Shown here piece by piece: positions 1 to 10,782 of a stretch of 10,782 nt of DNA; positions within the stretch are counted from its first letter, which is position 1; each line of letters opens with the position of its first letter. This DNA comes from Anaeromyces robustus (taxonomy: Eukaryota; Neocallimastigomycota; Neocallimastigomycetes; Neocallimastigales; Neocallimastigaceae). The notes beneath the pieces are model-generated. The model searched no databases. It was not told the origin of the DNA and was given only the letters and a program-made list of their open reading frames with translations. A program made the position numbers and the translations under genes. The stretch is from assembly GCA_002104895.1 (NCBI GenBank), contig MCFG01000754.1:1-10782 (forward strand). The letters run 5' to 3'.

Positions 1-218
1 TTTGTATAAACGCTGTTGTATTAAATTGTTTTAATTTTATTAATTATATCATTAATATCATTTAATTTTTGTTTTAATTTGATTGTTTTTTTTTTTTTTT
101 TTTGTTTATTTGTTTAATTTTTGTTTTTCTTTGAAATTGTTTTCTTTTTTGGTTTGATTTTATATTATTATTTTTATTTTTATATGATATTCATTAAAAA
201 TTACTATTAAATTATTAC

Positions 219-246
219 TTTTTTTTTTTTTTAAAAAAAAAAAAAA
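219..246. repeat. T14-A14 perfect inverted homopolymer
   Basis: Fourteen T are followed directly by fourteen A, a perfect 28-base palindrome able to form a hairpin on either strand. It lies in the non-coding left end of the window. Confidence 0.9.
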
Positions 247-594
247 CAATTGTTATTATAAACAAAATATTGATGATTTACTTATTTACAAAAACAAATT
301 TTTTAAAATTATTTTTTTTTTACCTTCTTTTACAATAAGTATAAGTTTTTTTTTTCCCTTTCTTTTTTAATTTTAAAAAAAGAAAAAAAAAATTAAATTT
401 ATTGTATTGTTCATTTATTTTTATTTTATTTTATCTTATTTTTTCTTTTTTCATTTGTTCATTTAAATTTTTGTTTTACTTTATGATTATTTTAAAGGAT
501 CTTTTAAAAAATTTATTTTTTAATTATATATTATAATATAATTATATATATATATTTTTTTATATTTTTAGTTTTTATTTTTTTTTTTTTTTGG

Positions 595-638
595 TTTTTT
601 TTTTTTTTTTTTTTTTTAATTTTTGAAAAGTTTTTAAT

Positions 639-670
<32 letters not shown>
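595..670. repeat. Pair of long T runs (T23 and T30)
   Basis: T runs at 595-617 and 641-670 are separated by a short AT-rich spacer that includes TTTTGAAAAG. They read as poly(A) on the minus strand, about 170-250 bases beyond the predicted Tectonic stop. They are probably slippage-prone genomic homopolymers. Confidence 0.85.
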
Positions 671-675
<5 letters not shown>

Positions 676-840
676 TTCTTTTTTGTTTGTTGGGTTCTTT
701 TCATATATTCCATATTATATATATTATATTATTATTTATTTATTTATTTTTTTAATAATTAATTTTTTAATCAATAAATATTATAAATCAATTAATATAG
801 AAAAATTTAAAAAATAAAATAAAATAAAATAAAATAATAT

Positions 841-1981
841 TTAAATAATATTTACTCTAATAAATAATATTTCATTTGTTTTATAATAATCAATAGTGAA
901 TTCTTTTTTCGTTTTAGAATATCTTCTTGTACATTTTGTTTCTATATCCATTAAAATACTTAACATATATAATATATATATAATATATATGTATTAAAGA
1001 TTAAGAAGTTATGTTATTTAATTTTTTTTATAATGTTATTTAATGTTATTAATAATTAATTAGTTATTAATAATTATATTTATTATTATATATTTTATGT
1101 TAACATACATATAGGTGAAAATGTATCACAAAATCCTGATTCTGTATTTTTTGGTATAGTGAAAGCATAAGATTGTAAAACTATTTCTTTTTTATTATCT
1201 GATCTTTTTGAATATGTACTTTGAGTTTTATTAGCAATAATAATAGGCGATCCAAGCTATAAATAATAATATAAATAATAATATAAATAATAATAATAAT
1301 AAATATAAATATATATATTTAAATTATTTATTATATATATTATATTATTGTTAATTTTTATTTATCTATTTATTGATATATATAATATTTATTGTAATAA
1401 TAGATTTTACCGTATAACTTTTTTGTGGTAAAATTAAAGATAAACTTTTATCACTATAGGAAAATGTTGATTGCAAACGTTTAAATTGACTAATAAAAGT
1501 TGTTTTATCTTCAATTCTTCCAGGATTTTCATAAAAATAACCCATATCAGGATCTTTTTATTAAATATATATATATATAGTAAAAATTTTTTTTATATAT
1601 AAATAAATAAAAAAAGAAAAATCAATCATAAATACACAATATAATACTTTTTTTTATTTTTATTTTTTAATTTTTATTTTTTTATTTTTCATCTTTTTTT
1701 TCATTTTTAGATTTTATTTTATTTATACTTACTATGATCCATAACAATACATAAAACAGCAGAACCACTACCATCATAATCATCTGTTACAATAACATTA
1801 GGATTATGAACTTTTTTTAATAATTTAGAACACATAGGTTTATCTTTATCTTCTGGTCCTTCTGGAAGACATTCTCCTGTGAAAAAATATTTCATTTCAC
1901 TGGTACAATCAGGATCACAACAACAATTAATATCACATTTATTACGAGTTAAATCACATATACATTGTCCCATATCTATTT

Positions 1982-2016
<35 letters not shown>

Positions 2017-2945
2017 TTATTTTATTTTTTTTATATTTTTATTTTATTAATTTTATAATTTGATACGTAAAATATGTAATAACAATAATTGAAATTAAAG
2101 AAGATAGAATAAAATAAAATAAAAATAAGATAAATTAAGTAATTGATAATATTGAATAATAAAATTCTTAAGATATAATTATAATGTTATATATAATACT
2201 GAAATATTATTCATTGATTATTAACCTGTTTTGAAATTTAATGATGGTTCTTTAGACTTTTTAATTGTTAATAATTTATTTATATACATATATATCCATA
2301 TAATTAAAAATATTATTATTATTTTTTTAAATATTAATAACATAAATATATATATATATAAAATAAATAATAAACAATATATATATATATACTTTATTAT
2401 TATTAGAACTTGATTTTATTTCTTCTACTTCTTTTTCATCTTCATTATAGTTTGATAAAATATTAACGTCATTTATATGTTCTCCAAATTCATCATATAA
2501 TTCATCTGTTTCCGGGTTATCATCTGTATTTGTTTCATTATAATGTGCTATTATTGGTTTTTTATCTTTATTACTCTCTTTATTCTTCCCTTTGTTTTTA
2601 CCTGAACTTATACCTGTAAATTTAAAACCTTGCCCATATACCTCTTTTTTTTTTTTTTTTTTTTTTTTGGAAAAAAATTTTTATATATTTATTATAGTAT
2701 TATTTTATTTTTATTTATATATCAATATATATATGTTATAGAGAGAATGTAATTTTGTAATCGTTTAATACAGTGTATATTATTAAAAAAAATTATTAAT
2801 AATTTATTATTTATATAATATTAAGAAAAAAAAATATTTTTTTTATTATAAAAAAAAAAAAGTTGATAATACCTGATATTAAAAGCAGTATTATTATTAT
2901 TGAGAATATATGGTTTATATTTTTGTTTTTTTTTATTACCTTCAT
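841..2945 (-). CDS. Tectonic-family protein (ciliary transition zone), seven exons, short C-terminus
   Basis: Tectonics are secreted or membrane-linked proteins of the ciliary transition zone, where they work with the MKS/B9 complex to gate entry to the cilium or flagellum. Exons, 5' to 3' on the minus strand: 2945-2873, 2613-2393, 2256-2226, 1975-1733, 1553-1411, 1256-1105, 958-841. All joins keep frame and give about 326 residues. Residues 1-25 are a signal peptide (MKVIKKNKN... then an Ile/Leu core). Residues 26-98 are an acidic, Asn/Lys-rich linker with an NET sequon. Residues 109-132 hold the family signature, DMGQCICDLTRNKCDINC followed by CCDPDC. Then come NPDMGYFYE, LGSPIIIANKT and SPICIILMDIETKCTRR, which match the order of blocks in the Tectonic (DUF1619) domain as I know it. 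The ATG is chosen because it opens the signal peptide. Animal Tectonics are near 600 residues, so the C-terminal half is missing, either truly absent or on exons not visible here. Which paralogue type it is cannot be told. Confidence 0.88.
1733..1975 (-). other. Tectonic Cys-rich signature exon
   Basis: This 243-base exon carries the most diagnostic part of the Tectonic gene, about residues 109-189. Its Cys pattern is CxC, C, CCC and C within about 20 residues (positions 113, 115, 122, 126-128, 132), with further Cys in GECLPEG, PMCSKLL and AVLCIVMD. The first codon is split across the intron (G|AT, Asp). The exon closes at a consensus donor, GTAAGT at 1732. An ATG at 1973 opens this exon but is internal, because the preceding 31-base exon joins it in frame. 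Confidence 0.85.
1985..2012. repeat. (AT)14 microsatellite in a Tectonic intron
   Basis: Fourteen uninterrupted AT units lie just upstream (minus strand) of the acceptor that opens the Cys-rich exon. It is within the 250-base intron 2225-1976. Confidence 0.95.
2226..2256 (-). other. 31-base micro-exon of the Tectonic gene
   Basis: Encodes SKEPSLNFKT plus one base, bounded by AAAAAG (ending 2257) and the donor GTTAAT (from 2225). It connects the acidic linker exon (phase 0) to the Cys-rich exon (G|AT) in frame. There is no family motif inside it, so support comes from phase, splice borders and base composition. Confidence 0.75.
2645..2668. repeat. Homopolymer T24 in Tectonic intron 1
   Basis: A run of 24 T on the plus strand (A on the transcribed strand) lies in the first intron of the Tectonic gene, about 30 bases before its acceptor at 2614. 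Confidence 0.95.
2873..2945 (-). other. First exon of the Tectonic gene: signal peptide
   Basis: The exon encodes 24 residues plus one base: a basic start (MKVIKKNKN), then a hydrophobic core IFSIIIILLLIS. The donor at 2872 (GTATTA) is followed by a 259-base intron ending TTTACAG at 2614. The split codon G|GT gives Gly25, a plausible region for cleavage. The exon makes an N-terminal secretory signal and so fixes the start of the gene. It was found by phase matching to exon 2. Confidence 0.8.
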
Positions 2946-3647
2946 TTTATTTTATATTATTTTATTTTTTCCTTTTTAATAATATATATAGATATATTGA
3001 ATAGGTTGAATAAATTATAACATGAATTTATTTTTCTTATTTTTCTTTTTATCTCAATAAAAAATCTTTTTCCTAATATATATATATATTTTTAATTTTT
3101 TAAAAAAGAAATATAATAATTAATAATAATTAAATATGAATTAAATTTATTTTTAATTTTTTTTTTTTTTTAATTTCAAGTTAAAATATATAAAAAATAT
3201 AATTAAAAAAAAAAATTAAAATTTTGTTAAATATTATATAATAAGAATTCTTTTCTTTTTTAATATTTTAATTGATTTATTTATCCTTTTATAATTATTA
3301 ATTATATAAATTCTTTTTTTTTTAATTTTAATTTTATTTTTCAAATTTTTTTTTTATTTTCTTTCTTTCTTTTTTTTTTTTTAATTAATTTTGGCCAATA
3401 ATGATATATCTTTAATTTATTATAATTATTATGAAAAAAGAATGAAAACAAAGTTTTGTATAAAGATTATTACAATTTTAAAAAAATAAAAAGGAAAAAT
3501 GTATTACAATTTTAGAAAATATGTATAACTTGAAGGTTAAAAAAAATTTTTTTTATTTATTATTACTAGTTTTGTTATTTATAAGTTAATGGCTTTTTTT
3601 TTCATTTAAACTCCGAAAATAGTGAATAAATAAATAAATAAATAAAA

Positions 3648-3742
<95 letters not shown>

Positions 3743-4366
3743 CAAAACTAATTTAATATAAAAATATAGCAAAACAAATAAATAATGAACAAGTATATAA
3801 AATATCAAATAATTAATTAAAATAAAAAGATAATAGCAATTAATAATCTAGAGTGGGTTTTTTTTTGGTAAAAAAAAGAAAACAATAAAAGATGTTATAA
3901 TTTTTAAAAGTTTTTTTTTAATTTTTTTATATATATTGTTTTTATTTATAATTAAATAATTTTTTAAAATATTTTAGCTTTTTTATATATAAATATTTTT
4001 TTATTTTATTTTTACTTTTTACTTTATATTTTTATTATTTAATTAAAATATTTATATAATTATTGGTATTATTATTTGCATTATATATATATATTTCTTA
4101 CATAAAGATAGTAATTTATTGTAATTCATTTATATATATATATGTATTTATAAATATATTTAACAGTCTTTTATATATATATATAATTTATTTAATTAGT
4201 ATTGTATATTTACTTTTTCTTTATCTTTTATTTTTTATATATATCTATCTTTAAAAAAATATATGTTATATTATTTGTTTTTTTTTTTATCTTATTGAAA
4301 TTGAAATTATATTTAAATTTTGTCTCCTTTTCTTTCTTTCTTTATATATTATAAATAATATTAAAT
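2946..4366. other. Intergenic region between the two minus-strand genes
   Basis: About 1.4 kb separates the Tectonic start from the protease stop. It should contain the Tectonic promoter and 5' untranslated region and the protease 3' untranslated region. I see no coding exon on either strand: the short open frames here are Ile/Tyr/Phe-rich translations of AT repeats and lack splice-consistent neighbours. A 13-base direct repeat, TATTACAATTTTA, occurs near 3469 and again near 3502. No promoter element can be named with confidence in sequence this AT-rich. Confidence 0.7.
3625..3742. repeat. (AAAT)n tetranucleotide microsatellite
   Basis: Close to thirty tandem AAAT units run through this segment, with one unit out of register near 3643-3646. 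The minus strand reads as a Tyr/Leu/Phe/Ile open frame purely because the repeat has no stop in that phase, so it is not a gene. Confidence 0.97.
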
Positions 4367-10096
<5,730 letters not shown>

Positions 10097-10782
10097 CTGA
10101 AATATATATGTATATGAATATATATTAATGTATATTGATATTTATATTGTATTTTTTTTTGTTTTATGATATGTTGTGATCAATTATTATTGTAACAATA
10201 TTATTGATATTTTAATATATATATTAAATTAAAAATGTATTATTAATAATCATAACACATAAGGAAAATTTTTAAAAGAAATGGAAAAAAAAAAAAAAAA
10301 GTGTTACATATAATTTTTTGTAATATAGTATAAAAAAAATTAATTTTATAATATATATATGTTAATATATAAGTTGATATATTATTATTATTATTATTAT
10401 TATTTTAATATTTTTATTTTTTATATCACAATATTATTACAATTTTATTAATAGAGTTGATTAATGATCCAATTTCATAAATTAATATACATTTAAAATA
10501 ATGTCGAAATAAAAAAATTAAAGGAAAAAAAAAATAAATATTATTATATAATGATAATAATATATGTATATGTTATATATATATATTGTTTTAATAATAT
10601 AATTAAAAGTTAATATTTTATTTATATAATATAACATATATAAAAAATAATATATAAATATAATATATTTTAGGAGATAAATATGATGATAGTAATAAGA
10701 AAAAAAAATTTTTTTTCTATTTTATTATAGTTAATTCATTATATTTTAATATATAATATATGCTTATTTTCATTTTTCATTT
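10097..10782. other. AT-rich region upstream of the first visible protease exon
   Basis: Holds A16 at 10285-10300, (ATT)8 at 10381-10404 and AT palindromes. On the minus strand an open stretch around 10443-10512 (reads FRHYFKCILIYEIGSLINS) ends at a GTAATA donor-like site at 10440. Its phase (0) does not fit the phase 1 acceptor at 10097, so it cannot be the missing exon directly upstream. The rest looks like intron or 5' flank. Confidence 0.6.

Larger units (their letters stand above)
1..840. other. T-rich non-coding region, 3' flank of the Tectonic gene
   Basis: This stretch of over 800 bases is almost entirely A and T, with long T runs on the plus strand, including 86-103, 595-617 and 641-670. 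I read both strands for exons with codon use like the neighbouring genes (richer in G and C, no stops, GT/AG borders) and found none. It probably holds the 3' untranslated part of the minus-strand Tectonic gene and intergenic DNA. If that gene continues past the donor-like site at 855, this would be an unusually long intron for this genome. Confidence 0.6.

Noticed and set aside
1719-1973. Stand-alone small Cys-rich protein starting at ATG 1973
   Set aside because: The upstream exon joins in frame through G|AT, a GTAAGT donor lies before the apparent stop, and the exon matches the interior of Tectonic.
2231-2413. Plus-strand open frame of 60 codons
   Set aside because: It overlaps Tectonic exons 2 and 3 on the other strand and is mostly Ile/Tyr/Asn from AT repeats.
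3602-3808. Minus-strand open frame rich in Ile-Tyr-Leu-Phe
   Set aside because: It is a translation of the AAAT microsatellite and has no stop only because of the repeat phase.
4063-4254. Plus-strand hydrophobic open frame resembling a membrane peptide
   Set aside because: Composition is that of ATATAT-type intergenic DNA; there are no splice-consistent neighbours and no codon bias.
10440-10512. Possible upstream protease exon (…YEIGSLINSINKI)
   Set aside because: It ends in phase 0 at its donor-like site while the next acceptor needs phase 1, and it has no ATG or clear acceptor of its own.

Overview
The window looks like nuclear DNA of a very AT-rich, intron-rich eukaryote. Two protein genes can be reconstructed, both on the minus strand and both interrupted by many short AT-rich introns with GT...AG borders. 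Joining exons by reading frame gives recognisable proteins. The combination of extreme AT content, (AAT)n/(TCA)n-coded Asn and Ser runs, dense short introns and a cilium/flagellum transition-zone gene best fits an anaerobic gut fungus (Neocallimastigomycota), whose zoospores are flagellated. Dictyostelium shares the base composition and Asn runs but has no cilium and far fewer introns per gene. The organism is inferred, not proven.

Layout, left to right. 1-840: T-rich sequence with no exon I can support. 841-2945 (minus): a seven-exon Tectonic-family gene of about 326 residues, with a signal peptide exon, an acidic linker, the diagnostic Cys-rich box and part of the following Tectonic domain. 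It ends early compared with animal Tectonics. 2946-4366: intergenic, with a roughly 118-base AAAT-type microsatellite. 4367-10096 (minus): a ubiquitin-specific protease (USP/UBP, peptidase C19) gene with 14 visible exons. About 720-740 residues of Ser/Asn-rich low-complexity N-terminus precede a compact, complete C-terminal catalytic domain of about 350 residues. Its true 5' end may lie beyond the right edge. 10097-10782: AT-rich sequence, either an intron or the 5' flank of that gene.

The genes have no obvious functional link: one is a secreted or membrane-associated transition-zone protein, the other a deubiquitinase. Every splice junction used is phase-consistent and most rebuild conserved motifs across the join, so the models are firm, with three exceptions: the 3' end of the Tectonic gene, the 5' end of the protease gene, and one donor inside an Asn/Ser repeat. 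I see no mobile element, RNA gene, CRISPR array or novel multi-gene system.
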